A model generated the notes under the pieces. That model saw only the letters and a list, made by a program, of their open reading frames with translations, searched no databases and was not told the origin of the DNA. Below, one piece after another: positions 1-6,837 of a stretch of DNA of 40,162 bases. A program made the translations under genes and the position numbers. Position 1 is the stretch's first letter. Every line of letters begins with the position of its first letter. The DNA is from a virus, in IMG/VR virus record IMGVR_UViG_3300034280_000679, positions 1 through 40,162 of that record; one strand, written 5' to 3'.

Positions 1-30
1 GTAGCGGTGCCGTCGGTAGATAATGGGTGC
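1..30 (+). ncRNA. Truncated 3' half of a folded repeat
   Basis: The first bases read TAGCG, g, TGCC, GT and then a run starting CGGTAGATAA. The same order (TAGCG, a, TGCC, GT, closing-stem strand) forms the 3' half of the complete stem-loop at 6838-6936. The 5' half would lie left of the window, so pairing cannot be checked. The assignment rests on this short match only. Confidence 0.35.
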
Positions 31-75
31 GGAGCCACTAGTGGTGTTTTGCGAGTCTACACAGGACTAGCGAGT

Positions 76-110
76 CATATATTGCAGCAAGGCACTTGTT
101 GCAATATATG
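76..110 (+). ncRNA. 16-bp hairpin, copy 1 of a covarying pair
   Basis: Bases 76-91 pair with 95-110 over 16 positions around a GCA triloop, with one G-U pair. A second copy lies at 1983-2017 with the same flanks (GGACTAGCGA before, GAGCGGGGCTAAGA after). Each stem position that differs between the copies still pairs when read as plus-strand RNA. No open reading frame of note covers it, and no T-run follows, so it is not a standard terminator. Confidence 0.6.
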
Positions 111-179
111 CGAGCGGGGCTAAGACCCTAGAGAGATTACATATTAGACAGCTGCTTCAAATGATGAAGCGTCAGCTTT

Positions 180-404
180 CTAGTAGAGACCGAACGCCTG
201 ACCTTCTTTGTCTAATCCAAACAACGCACCTGCGTCGTTTCCTTCTGTGTCCATTGAGGGATACAAAATTGTTCCGCTTGACAAAACTAAACAACTTGGG
301 ATTTCGTTTTTACGCCAACCCTCGTTGTCCATTTCCTCTTTTGTCATCGGACGTATAGCAACGATTGTTGCGCCAACAATGCCTGCGTCTATTGCATTGC
401 TCAT
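180..404 (-). CDS. Small conserved phage-type protein, unknown function
   Basis: 74 residues. It starts MSNAIDAGIVGATIVAIRPM, has an EEMDNEGW segment and ends in an acidic, glycine-rich tail (GTILYPSMDTEGNDAGALFG). This pattern (hydrophobic strand, 'MTKEE...GW', 'DGT.LYPS.D.EGN..GALFG') resembles small uncharacterised proteins I associate with phages; that is recollection, not a search. There is no signal peptide or membrane segment. Its ATG overlaps the stop of the upstream membrane-peptide gene (ATGA), so the two are probably co-translated. No function can be assigned. Confidence 0.75.
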   Translation of the reverse strand: MSNAIDAGIVGATIVAIRPMTKEEMDNEGWRKNEIPSCLVLSSGTILYPSMDTEGNDAGALFGLDKEGQAFGLY

Positions 405-544
405 GTTGTCTCCTTGCCGTCGTATGGCTCGTTGAATTCGTCTGCAAGTGGCTTATTGAATTCGTCTGCAAAGATACACGCGTAAACGAGCGCACCCCCG
501 ATATATACAAATGCGCATACAAGCGCAATAACGCTATGATTCAC
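401..544 (-). CDS. Small single-span membrane protein with duplicated tail
   Basis: 47 residues from a GTG start at 544. I chose this start because GAGGAGG sits 5 nt upstream; the longer frame to 589 would place that site inside the gene. Residues ~4-22 (SVIALVCAFVYIGGALVYAC) are a single transmembrane helix. The tail carries two in-frame copies of ADEFN[KE]P, produced by an exact 16-bp direct repeat at 432-447 and 456-471 (24-nt period). It overlaps the next gene by ATGA. Function unknown; a short membrane peptide near accessory phage genes could be an accessory lysis or inner-membrane factor, but nothing shows this. Confidence 0.65.
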   Translation of the reverse strand: MNHSVIALVCAFVYIGGALVYACIFADEFNKPLADEFNEPYDGKETT

Positions 545-601
545 GACATCCTCCTCAAGCCGCCAAGATAATTCCGATAAGAATTGCAAAAAGTACAGTG
601 A

Positions 602-1117
602 TCACCAGATCTGAAACCCTCCGCTATGGCGCAAAAAGAGCGCAAATTCCTGGACGTTCTCAACCGAGAACGGGTAGCTGGATTCAAGCGAATCAACGAC
701 GCCTTCGCCATGGCAACCATTGCAAAAACCATGCGTGCGCCCAACTACCAAGGCAGTTGTCTCGTCAAGTTCACGATCAGGAAAGCCATGTTCAAGACCA
801 ACAGCGTCAGTGCGAATACCAGTTCCACCGCAATATGTACAGTCCTTGCGAGGAATGTTTGCAATGCGCTCACGGTACCCCTCTTCGTATGACTTGGTAA
901 TACCAAGTTCAATCTCACGCAAGAGGATGTCAGCAAGTTGGCTTGCACCTTCAGCGTTGAGTCCATCTCCGTCATTGAAGTGACCGTCCACGTCAGAACA
1001 GAGTTCTGGAGCTGCCGTTTCGCAGTAGTCCCACAACGGGCGCCACCACCAAACATTGTTCCTGAAGTATTCACCACACTTTTCCGTGGGCTTCCTTCCG
1101 ATTACATCCATACCCAT
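602..1117 (-). CDS. Zinc-motif phage protein (two CxxC-G pairs)
   Basis: 171 residues. It begins MGMDVIGRKPTEKCGEYFRN followed by a tryptophan-rich patch (VWWWRPLWDYC). Central residues ~97-145 carry CTYCGGTG and CNGCHGEG, the CxxCxGxG repeats of the DnaJ-type zinc finger, about 40 residues apart, so one zinc site is likely. There are no J-domain residues, so it is not a DnaJ. Similar 'MGMDV.G..P....G.YFRNN.W.W.PLW.Y' proteins are known to me from phage and metagenomic genomes as hypothetical proteins. AAGGAGG lies 4 nt before the ATG. It has its own promoter at 1145-1173. Role unknown. Confidence 0.85.
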   Translation of the reverse strand: MGMDVIGRKPTEKCGEYFRNNVWWWRPLWDYCETAAPELCSDVDGHFNDGDGLNAEGASQLADILLREIELGITKSYEEGYRERIANIPRKDCTYCGGTGIRTDAVGLEHGFPDRELDETTALVVGRTHGFCNGCHGEGVVDSLESSYPFSVENVQEFALFLRHSGGFQIW

Positions 1118-1144
1118 AATGCCTCCTTTGTTTGGATGATGAAC

Positions 1145-1173
1145 ATCATAAAAGGTTGTAATAAAAAAAGCAA
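1145..1173 (-). promoter_or_regulatory. Sigma-70-type promoter for the 602-1117 gene
   Basis: Read on the minus strand: TTGCTT, 17-nt spacer, TATGAT. The predicted start of transcription is about 20 nt before the ATG at 1117, leaving room for the AAGGAGG site. Confidence 0.55.
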
Positions 1174-1192
1174 CTCAAAAAAGAATTGAAAA

Positions 1193-1618
1193 CTACGCGA
1201 CTGGCCAAAAGTATGGGAGATCATCCTCCACCAACCAATCCCACTGGCCGTAGAAAACGCGATCCTTACGAAGAAGATTACTTTGGTGGCTCAGATGTAC
1301 TCGCGAATCTCCCCACCAGACCGGCAAATCATCAAAGTCCGGGCTTGAGACGGCAAGCAGCTTTTCTTTACATGTGTCTTTGTAGCCCCGCCCAATCCAT
1401 TCATCGCAGATTGCAACTCCGTACGCGATCAGGCCGTCGAGATTGTTTTGCCACATCTTTGTAGCTGGGTGGTTTCGCCATCCATGATTTCTTCTTCCGG
1501 TGACCGGGACAAGCGCTTGAACAATTTGAAGCGTTTCAACTCTTTGTTTTCCGAGGCGCTGGCGATCTAAAACTCGAGCGCACTGGGCAAAGTGCTCATA
1601 AGGTACGAATGTCTGCAT
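1193..1618 (-). CDS. Pyrimidine-dimer DNA glycosylase-like protein (Pyr_excise family)
   Basis: 141 residues from the ATG at 1618, chosen because GGAGG lies 8 nt upstream; the frame stays open to 1690 but that part has no start signal. It opens MQTFVPYEHFAQCARVLDRQ and continues RLGKQRVETLQI, GWRNHPATKMW, CDEWIGRGYKDTC and LSHQSNLLRKD. This series matches the actinobacterial MSMEG_6728-type relatives of T4 endonuclease V, which in the T4 enzyme removes UV-induced pyrimidine dimers. The glycosylase activity is inferred from the family; the actinobacterial branch is not well characterised. It is transcribed from its own promoter at 1638-1666. Confidence 0.8.
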   Translation of the reverse strand: MQTFVPYEHFAQCARVLDRQRLGKQRVETLQIVQALVPVTGRRNHGWRNHPATKMWQNNLDGLIAYGVAICDEWIGRGYKDTCKEKLLAVSSPDFDDLPVWWGDSRVHLSHQSNLLRKDRVFYGQWDWLVEDDLPYFWPVA

Positions 1619-1637
1619 TAGTAAATCCTCCGCAGCT

Positions 1638-1666
1638 ATCATCCACCACCGTAACAATAATGTCAA
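1638..1666 (-). promoter_or_regulatory. Promoter for the glycosylase-like gene
   Basis: On the minus strand: a perfect TTGACA, 17-nt spacer, GATGAT. It lies about 20 nt before the ATG at 1618, with GGAGG between. Confidence 0.6.
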
Positions 1667-1982
1667 CTTGTTACGGGGCTCTTGACCCAAGATACCCAGA
1701 TCAGATCAAGCTACCTGCAGCTGTGAAAAAAGTTCCGCCGGGCCCTGGCAGCTGGAAAAAAGAGTTTTATTCCCTCGAGCAGCTCCGATCTGGCTCTCGA
1801 AGGAGAAGTTTTTAACTTCGCACGTGCGCGACCCAGGTAAAGCCAATAACACCAAGCCGGGATGGCCTCCTCGGCATCGTTAGCCCCGTCTTCAGCTACT
1901 ACGAAGCATTAGCGATTACCAGGTAGCTACATCACGTACTGAGCCGGAACTATCCATAAATGCCCATACGGGACTAGCGAAT

Positions 1983-2017
1983 CATATATTGCAGCGAGGT
2001 ACTTGCTGCGATATATG
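1983..2017 (+). ncRNA. 16-bp hairpin, copy 2 of the covarying pair
   Basis: Bases 1983-1998 pair with 2002-2017 around a GTA triloop. Relative to copy 1 (76-110) the stem has one A-U to G-U change, one U-A to U-G change and one G-U to G-C change. All keep pairing on the plus strand. The surrounding bases (GGACTAGCGA and GAGCGGGGCTAAGA) are almost identical in both copies. Confidence 0.6.
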
Positions 2018-2047
2018 TGAGCGGGGCTAAGATCTTACCTGTGTTGC

Positions 2048-2150
2048 GGGTTTAGTTCATATCTTTGTTACCAGAGGTCAGAAGCGTTTTTGTGTAGCGC
2101 AGCGTAACGAATTAGCGTTTGACCGTTGGTAATAAAGAATGACTAAGCCT
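2048..2150 (+). ncRNA. Long stem-loop, copy of a covarying RNA family
   Basis: Inner helix: 2062-2073 (TCTTTGTTACCA) pairs with 2127-2138 (TGGTAATAAAGA), 12 bp with one G-U. Then an internal loop GA/GT, then GGTCA (2076-2080) with TGACC (2120-2124). The apical loop contains AAGCG and two TAGCG. An outer helix adds about eight pairs (2052-2060 with 2139-2146) with small bulges, and possibly four more to 2048/2150. The same architecture with different helix sequences recurs at 6656-6725 and 6838-6936. Function unknown. Confidence 0.7.
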
Positions 2151-2255
2151 TCTTGAGTTGTCTAGTGAATCATTACGGGACTCATGACCTTTAAATAGTT
2201 AAACCACATGTCAAACCAGCCCGAATATTGCTATTCAGAAAAACATTTAAAAAAG

Positions 2256-2284
2256 TTGACAACAGGAGCCGGTGCAAGTATATT
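2256..2284 (+). promoter_or_regulatory. Strong sigma-70-type promoter upstream of WhiB
   Basis: TTGACA at 2256-2261, 17-nt spacer, TATATT at 2279-2284. The WhiB gene starts 30 nt downstream, with AAGGAG 7 nt before its ATG. It would also drive the coupled genes to 2995 and probably the SNF2 gene. Confidence 0.75.
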
Positions 2285-2313
2285 GATTAAACCTACTAAC
2301 TAAGGAGCTATAT

Positions 2314-2571
2314 ATGACCTGGCGTCTCGACCGCAACTGCGAAGACAAAGATGTTTCATTTTTCTTTCCATCCAACCGAGGAGGAGTAAAGCGCGCAATC
2401 AAAGTTTGCAGTGAGTGTAACGTAAGGGCTGAATGTCTTGAGTTTGCAATCTGCAATCAAATCACCGACGGTATTTGGGGCGGCACCACGGAAACGTCTC
2501 GCATCAAGCTGATTCGTGATCGCTTTGGTCGCCTCGGTAATGTTGATTTCAATTACATGGCGGTTAAGTGA
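2314..2571 (+). CDS. whiB: WhiB-family transcriptional regulator
   Basis: 85 residues. Four conserved cysteines that hold a [4Fe-4S] cluster are present: C9, C32, C35 and C41 (CSECNVRAEC), followed by the G-I-W-G-G turn at 53-57 and a basic tail (RIKLIRDRFGRLG). WhiB proteins bind the principal sigma factor of Actinobacteria and tune promoter choice; phage copies can act as dominant regulators of host WhiB genes (known for mycobacteriophage TM4). AAGGAG precedes the ATG and a textbook promoter lies upstream. Its stop overlaps the next ATG (TGATG). A second, different WhiB is at 11312-11614. Confidence 0.95.
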   Translation: MTWRLDRNCEDKDVSFFFPSNRGGVKRAIKVCSECNVRAECLEFAICNQITDGIWGGTTETSRIKLIRDRFGRLGNVDFNYMAVK

Positions 2572-2630
2572 TGAGCATGATTAGTTTTGTTTTTATTGTA
2601 GTACTCGGTGCATTTTTTGGAGCGCGATAA
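2571..2630 (+). CDS. 19-residue hydrophobic peptide, translationally coupled
   Basis: Encodes MSMISFVFIVVLGAFFGAR. Residues 3-17 form one very hydrophobic stretch. Its ATG overlaps the WhiB stop (ATGA) and its TAA overlaps the ATG of the following gene (TAATG), so it exactly fills the gap with stop-start overlaps on both sides. That is a good sign of real translation, either as a functional membrane peptide or as a coupling leader for the downstream gene. Too short for family assignment. Confidence 0.5.
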   Translation: MSMISFVFIVVLGAFFGAR

Positions 2631-2995
2631 TGTTTGTGACTGGTCTTTATATTGACGGTAACCGCATCACTCGCGTACAAGTAGATACAAATAGCGACTC
2701 ATCAATCTCAAGCATGATTGACGGAACCATTGACGCTGTTACAAGGAAAACTCAAGATGGACAAATGTTTTCAGTCTTCGTTAATGACACTAGTATTTTT
2801 AGCAGTTTTGAAATGAACCCAATTGCTTCAATCGTTGCTGGGAGTTATCTTGTTGGGCCAGCCGTGATCACTGGAACTGCGCCGAACGGAGAAACAATTC
2901 CAGTACCCCTTTCGGTTATTGTGCACGCAACATCAATTCTTGAGACCATGGCTCTTCATCAGGCCTTCGGTTCGTCAGATCAGCTGCCCGTATGA
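2630..2995 (+). CDS. Hypothetical protein
   Basis: 121 residues, predominantly beta-strand-like alternation, with the segments MFVTGLYIDGNRITRVQVD, FSVFVNDTSIFSSFEMNPI and TIPVPLSVIVHATSILETMA. There is no transmembrane helix, cysteine or known catalytic motif. It starts at an ATG that overlaps the stop of the coupled peptide gene and is followed after 16 nt by the SNF2 gene. I do not recognise the family. Its position suggests co-expression with WhiB. Confidence 0.75.
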   Translation: MFVTGLYIDGNRITRVQVDTNSDSSISSMIDGTIDAVTRKTQDGQMFSVFVNDTSIFSSFEMNPIASIVAGSYLVGPAVITGTAPNGETIPVPLSVIVHATSILETMALHQAFGSSDQLPV

Positions 2996-3011
2996 ACCGT
3001 TATAACCATCA

Positions 3012-5024
3012 GTGATGAGGTACGACACATCTGCAGGAAGTTTATTCTTCCTCAAAGACATGCTTGTTTTTGAGTTTGAATACAACGCTGAGCTCGTAGA
3101 CGAAGTTCGCCGCATACCTGGAGCAAAGTACGATAATAAGTTTAAAGTTTGGCGAGTTCCAGCTACACAGATAGATGCTTGTAGAAGAATTGCGCAAAGA
3201 CACAACCTCTTCATGGAGCCAAGCGTCGCTAAATTTGAAGTACCACGTACACAGAGTGAGTTTATCGGATTGAAGAGGGACGGGGAATGGGTTTACCTCG
3301 GCTTTCTTTACGACCAAGTTAAGGTCAGAAAAGTAAAACAACTTCCTGGCGTTACGTGGCATTCAAAGTCCAAGGCGTGGAGGGTTCCAGTGACCGCCAT
3401 CGCAGAAGCTGTTGCATGGGCTGACAATTTTGATGTACCCGTTGACGATGATGTGCGTGCCGAGGCCGAGGAATTCATCCAGAATAGGCGCAAAAAAAGC
3501 GAAGCATCACGATCCGTAGACGCCGATGTGAATATACCAAACATGGTTGGAGACCTTTTACCGTACCAGCGGGCTGGGGTTGCATACGCAGTTGATGCAC
3601 GCAGGTGTTTTATCGCTGACGATATGGGTCTCGGCAAAACTGTACAGGCTCTCGCTGCTTTAGAATTTGCTTCCCAGACAAGCGCAGTATTTCCAGCAGT
3701 TGTAATTTGCCCACCAAGCCTGGTGCTTAACTGGAAAAAAGAGATCAACAGATGGTTTCCGCACCGAAGTGTAGAGGTTGTTACTAACCGACGCAATTTC
3801 CCTGGCTCATCCGCCGCCGTCAATTCTAGTGCTAAGAATTACGGGGCTTCTGACTACTTGGTTGTTGGTTACTCAAACATTTCCCACTGGGAACAGCTGC
3901 TGCTCGGTTTTAACGCGTACGTGTTTGACGAATCGCATTACGTAAAGACCCCAACAGCACAGAGAACAAAGTCGGCAATCAAACTTGCTAAGTCATGTCC
4001 GAAAACTGGAATGGTTCTGTGCCTGACCGGAACTCCAATCACAAACCGTCCTGCAGAGTATGCATCACAACTGGAAATCATTGGTCGGCTCAACTCGCTC
4101 GGTGGAAAGTGGGGCTTCTACAGGCGCTACTGCGGTGCTTATCAAGACAAGTGGAAAGTGTGGCACACTGACGGCGCCACGAATCTTGACGAACTCAACG
4201 ACACTCTTCGCTCGGTCTGCTATATCCGCCGGACAAAGACACAAGTACTCGACGAGCTCCCAGATGTCAGACATGCTCCTATTGTTGTTGACGGGACTGC
4301 CAAGATCATGCGTGAATACAAGGAAGCTCAAGACGACATTATTGACTACCTGGTCAAGCGCGCTGCAGAGATTGCTCGCGAGCTCGGAAAATCACCTGGA
4401 TCCGCAGCTGTTCGCGCCAGGATGAAAGCGGAAGCAAACCAACACCTGGTAAGACTTGCGGTACTTCGCCGGATTGCCGCCCGTGCAAAAATGGACGCGG
4501 TCACCGAATGGGTTGAATCGCGGATCGCCGGCGGGCAAAAGGTTGTTATTGCAGCTCACCACCGGGAAATTGTTGATGAACTTGCGAACAAGTTCGGTGG
4601 CCTGAAGATCCAAGGTGGGATGGACGTCTCGGATGTTGAGGAGAACAAGCGCCTTTTCCAGGAAGGTGATGTCACCGAAGCCCCGTGCATCGTTCTTTCC
4701 ATCCAAGCAGCCAAGACTGGACACACGCTCACGGCAGCACAGGAAGTTTTGTTCGTTGAGTTACCCTGGACACCAGCTGATGTGGATCAAACATACAGTA
4801 GATGCCATAGATTAGGACAAAAGGGTTCAGTAACTGCAACGTACATGATTACCGAAGGTACCGTTGACGAAGAGATCTATGAGTTGATCCAAGCGAAGCG
4901 CTCAATCATTGACGCAGCTACCGAAGGAACCGAACTTGACGAAGAAGCATCTGGGTCACAGATCGTGATGCGACTGCTTGAGGCGGGACTTCAGTCCAAG
5001 GCTGTCCGCACCTCTAGCAAATAG
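3012..5024 (+). CDS. SNF2-family DNA-dependent ATPase with two HARP-like repeats
   Basis: 670 residues from GTG 3012; ATG 3015 is equally possible and no clear ribosome site decides. The N-terminus has two similar modules, each ending in a pattern like 'PG.......KVWRVP' (about residues 15-75 and 85-145). This resembles the HARP repeats of SMARCAL1-type annealing helicases. The SNF2 motor follows: Walker A DDMGLGKT 203-210, DESH 306-309, LTGTP 338-342, and the second lobe ending 'QTYSRCHRLGQKG' near 593-605. Such enzymes rewind or remodel branched DNA; here a role in replication-fork handling or recombination is likely (inference). Its 3' end overlaps the convergent gene 4991-5221. Confidence 0.93.
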   Translation: MMRYDTSAGSLFFLKDMLVFEFEYNAELVDEVRRIPGAKYDNKFKVWRVPATQIDACRRIAQRHNLFMEPSVAKFEVPRTQSEFIGLKRDGEWVYLGFLYDQVKVRKVKQLPGVTWHSKSKAWRVPVTAIAEAVAWADNFDVPVDDDVRAEAEEFIQNRRKKSEASRSVDADVNIPNMVGDLLPYQRAGVAYAVDARRCFIADDMGLGKTVQALAALEFASQTSAVFPAVVICPPSLVLNWKKEINRWFPHRSVEVVTNRRNFPGSSAAVNSSAKNYGASDYLVVGYSNISHWEQLLLGFNAYVFDESHYVKTPTAQRTKSAIKLAKSCPKTGMVLCLTGTPITNRPAEYASQLEIIGRLNSLGGKWGFYRRYCGAYQDKWKVWHTDGATNLDELNDTLRSVCYIRRTKTQVLDELPDVRHAPIVVDGTAKIMREYKEAQDDIIDYLVKRAAEIARELGKSPGSAAVRARMKAEANQHLVRLAVLRRIAARAKMDAVTEWVESRIAGGQKVVIAAHHREIVDELANKFGGLKIQGGMDVSDVEENKRLFQEGDVTEAPCIVLSIQAAKTGHTLTAAQEVLFVELPWTPADVDQTYSRCHRLGQKGSVTATYMITEGTVDEEIYELIQAKRSIIDAATEGTELDEEASGSQIVMRLLEAGLQSKAVRTSSK

Positions 5025-5221
5025 GTTCCGTTGTCTTTCACCTCAAGCACAGCTGCACCCAGTTCTTCGAGTATCGCATCCGCAACATCTGCCATCTGCC
5101 GCTGGAGTTCGCGCAGTTCGTCTCCGGATGCGGATCCAGCATCAGCCAGGTCGAGCAATATGTCCGTAATGGTATTAACCAGCTCTACCCTGGCTTCGTA
5201 AATATTTGGCGTTTGGGGCAT
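4991..5221 (-). CDS. Small helical hypothetical protein
   Basis: 76 residues, largely alpha-helical: MPQTPNIYEARVELVNTITD, then DELRELQRQMADVADAILEE, then a short strand-like end (VLEVKDNGTYLLEVRTALD). The middle could form a coiled coil. No cysteines or membrane segment. It converges on, and overlaps by 34 bp, the end of the SNF2 gene. There is no clear ribosome binding site before the ATG. Its start faces away from the SSB promoter. Function unknown. Confidence 0.65.
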   Translation of the reverse strand: MPQTPNIYEARVELVNTITDILLDLADAGSASGDELRELQRQMADVADAILEELGAAVLEVKDNGTYLLEVRTALD

Positions 5222-5239
5222 GACGTGTACATTAGCAGG

Positions 5240-5268
5240 TGCTATATTGCTTGACGCGGGAGTCCCGC
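5240..5268 (+). promoter_or_regulatory. Extended -10 promoter and small inverted repeat before SSB
   Basis: TG-C-TATATT at 5240-5248 is an extended -10 element; any -35 (TGACGT, 5221-5226) is weak. Just downstream, GCGGGA-g-TCCCGC at 5256-5268 is a 6-bp inverted repeat over the expected transcription start, a plausible operator or 5' mRNA hairpin. Confidence 0.45.
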
Positions 5269-5290
5269 AATCACGAAACGAGGTACGAAA

Positions 5291-5743
5291 ATGAGCAAGC
5301 CAGTTGCTACGGTAACCGGGAATCTTACGGCAGATCCCGAGATCCGCTTTTTTGATGGTGGAAGTGCGAAGGCATCTTTCAGTATCGCCGTAAACAGTCA
5401 GTGGAAAGATGCGTCAGGGCAAATGCAAGAGCGCACTTCCTACTTTGATGTCGTGGCATGGAAAGCCTTGGCGGAGGACATCGTGCGTGTCGCCACCAAG
5501 GGTGCGCGTGTCACCGTCACCGGAACGCTGGAACAGCGTTCATGGGACGACAAAGCCAGTGGTCAAAAGCGCACCAAGGTTGAAATCGTTGCCGAAGAGG
5601 TGGCGGTTTCCGTGCGGAGCATTGAAGAGTTCACACGCAAACAGCGTGTGGAAGGTTCTGATGGAGCCACAAAGAAGCCCGTAAGGGGCCGTGGCCCAGC
5701 GGTGAATCGTCAGGATATCCCCGAGGACGAAGAGCCGTTTTAA
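5291..5743 (+). CDS. ssb: Single-stranded DNA-binding protein
   Basis: 150 residues. An OB fold spans residues 1-105: MSKPVATVTGNLTADPEIRF, SFSIAVNSQW, TSYFDVVAWKALAEDIVR, GARVTVTGTLEQRSW and KRTKVEIVAEEV. A flexible linker and the acidic C-terminal tip DEEPF follow. In cellular SSBs this tip recruits replication and repair proteins, and here it is nearly canonical (usually DDDIPF). GAGG precedes the ATG by 8 nt. The gene is closed by the strong terminator at 5772-5812, giving a single-gene unit with its own promoter. It coats single strands during phage replication. Confidence 0.96.
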   Translation: MSKPVATVTGNLTADPEIRFFDGGSAKASFSIAVNSQWKDASGQMQERTSYFDVVAWKALAEDIVRVATKGARVTVTGTLEQRSWDDKASGQKRTKVEIVAEEVAVSVRSIEEFTRKQRVEGSDGATKKPVRGRGPAVNRQDIPEDEEPF

Positions 5744-5771
5744 TTCTTCCTTGGGCAGGGAGAAAAAAGAA

Positions 5772-5812
5772 GACCCCACCGTGGAGGGCTACGGTGGGGT
5801 CTTTCTTATTTG
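5772..5812 (+). terminator. Intrinsic terminator after ssb
   Basis: GACCCCACCGT pairs perfectly with ACGGTGGGGTC (11 bp, 8-nt loop), followed by TTTCTTATTT. It ends transcription 29 nt past the ssb stop. Confidence 0.9.
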
Positions 5813-5856
5813 CTATGCAAGCAAGTAGGCAACAAGTAAAAGTAAACCGAGCGTCA

Positions 5857-6153
5857 TCACTTCTCGGTCGCCCAGTCCCACGAACCGTCCATGGAGAGAA
5901 CCATGATGGGGTCAAGGTTGCGACAGTTGTTCGGGTCGGTGTCGTCATGCACCAAGCGAAATGCACTCACATCCCAAGTGAAGTCCTTGTTGATGACGAG
6001 GTCACATTCGGGCTTGGAGTTCTCTGCCAACAGGGGAGAGTTCTGAAGCACCAAGTAGGTAGCAAGAGCCACCGAGGCACTCACGCCGAGCCAAAAGGCG
6101 AGACGGACGGTAGAGCGAATAAGATAGTAAGCAGGGCTGTGATAGTAGGTCAT
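5857..6153 (-). CDS. Membrane-anchored hypothetical protein
   Basis: 98 residues from the ATG at 6153; a TTG at 6189 would add 12 residues. It starts MTYYHSPAYYLIRSTVRLAF. Residues ~12-36 (IRSTVRLAFWLGVSASVALA...) are one transmembrane helix preceded by positive charge. The remaining ~60 residues (with cysteines in KPECDLVINKDF and PNNCRNLDPIM) would face outward and might form one disulphide. No ribosome binding site is visible at either start. It is transcribed divergently from the 6198 gene. Function unknown. Confidence 0.6.
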   Translation of the reverse strand: MTYYHSPAYYLIRSTVRLAFWLGVSASVALATYLVLQNSPLLAENSKPECDLVINKDFTWDVSAFRLVHDDTDPNNCRNLDPIMVLSMDGSWDWATEK

Positions 6154-6197
6154 GCAAAGTACGCTAATGAAAGGGTGTGACAAAGTCAAGTATCGTT

Positions 6198-6623
6198 ATG
6201 GAACCAGTGAACCGCAAGAAAGCACCCCAGCAAGAGATAGTTGAGATTAATAGGGTCGGCTCATGGGGGCGAGTTACCTACCAGCACAAACTCTCCTGCG
6301 GCCACGTAGAGATCCGGAAGCGGCCCTCATCAGCCCCGAGAATCGCTTGTACGTGGTGTGTTCAGGCTGAACGCAAAGACGAGGAACTTAGGGCATTGGC
6401 GATCCGCGAACCAGAGTCGCTTGAGATCCCAGATGATGACATCAGGCCAGCGGGACTGGAGACAGCCGAAGGAGAGGCCGTGGCCATTAAAGCTGCAATC
6501 GTCCGGGCCTTGGGATGCGGAGCTGAGGCAGTTGACGTAGTTCTTGAAGACAACGATGGAACTCTCGAGGTGTCTGGAGCTATCGTTTTCCTGGACGCAA
6601 TCCAGGCACGTAGCTATCTTTAG
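6198..6623 (+). CDS. Hypothetical protein with paired cysteines
   Basis: 141 residues from the ATG at 6198; a GTG at 6177 would add seven. It has a basic N-terminus (MEPVNRKKAPQQ), then SCGHVEIRKRPSSAPRIACTWC, which may bind zinc (C-G-H and C-x-x-C). The C-terminal half is acidic and helical and ends DNDGTLEVSGAIVFLDAIQA. No known catalytic motif. A non-coding block with folded repeats starts directly after its stop. Function unknown; nucleic-acid binding is possible from the zinc-like motif. Confidence 0.7.
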   Translation: MEPVNRKKAPQQEIVEINRVGSWGRVTYQHKLSCGHVEIRKRPSSAPRIACTWCVQAERKDEELRALAIREPESLEIPDDDIRPAGLETAEGEAVAIKAAIVRALGCGAEAVDVVLEDNDGTLEVSGAIVFLDAIQARSYL

Positions 6624-6655
6624 CTACGGGACTTGCTACCCGAGTAGCGAGTGGT

Positions 6656-6725
6656 CTTTCTGCGGTGCCAGAGTCTAAGCGTAAGTAGCAGCGCGTATGT
6701 AGCGAGACGTTGGCAGAGCATAAAG
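6656..6725 (+). ncRNA. Stem-loop of the covarying family
   Basis: CTTTCTGCGGTGCCA (6656-6670) pairs with TGGCAGAGCATAAAG (6711-6725) except at three internal positions. Then GA/GT, then GTCT (6673-6676) with AGAC (6705-6708). The loop reads AAGCGTAAGTAGC...ATGTAGCG. Compared with 2048-2150 and 6838-6936, both helices differ in sequence but the GA/GT internal loop and the loop motifs do not. Confidence 0.65.
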
Positions 6726-6837
6726 GCACGAGCGTTAGTAACATTCTTGAGGAGTTGCGAGTTATCACATTGATGGCGCCGGCATCAATAGGGATGCGAG
6801 CGACGATGTCTACACGGGACTGCTGAGCACTAGAGAA

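Larger units (their letters stand above)
1667..2255. other. Non-coding region with folded repeats
   Basis: I see no credible gene here. It holds an ACGGGGCT motif (1671), an ACGGGACT motif (1969), the second covarying hairpin (1983-2017), a long stem-loop (2048-2150) and another ACGGGACT (~2174). The latter two ACGGGACT copies are about 205 nt apart, similar to the spacing in 6624-7020. All G-U pairs in the stems are allowed only if the plus strand is transcribed. Confidence 0.6.

Noticed and set aside
1660-1815. Plus-strand open frame of 51 codons starting MSTCYGALDP
   Set aside because: It overlaps the promoter of the opposite gene and an ACGGGGCT non-coding motif, has no ribosome site and no recognisable protein pattern.
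3308-3823. Minus-strand frame of 171 codons within the SNF2 gene
   Set aside because: Serine/threonine-rich shadow of a gene with clear helicase motifs.
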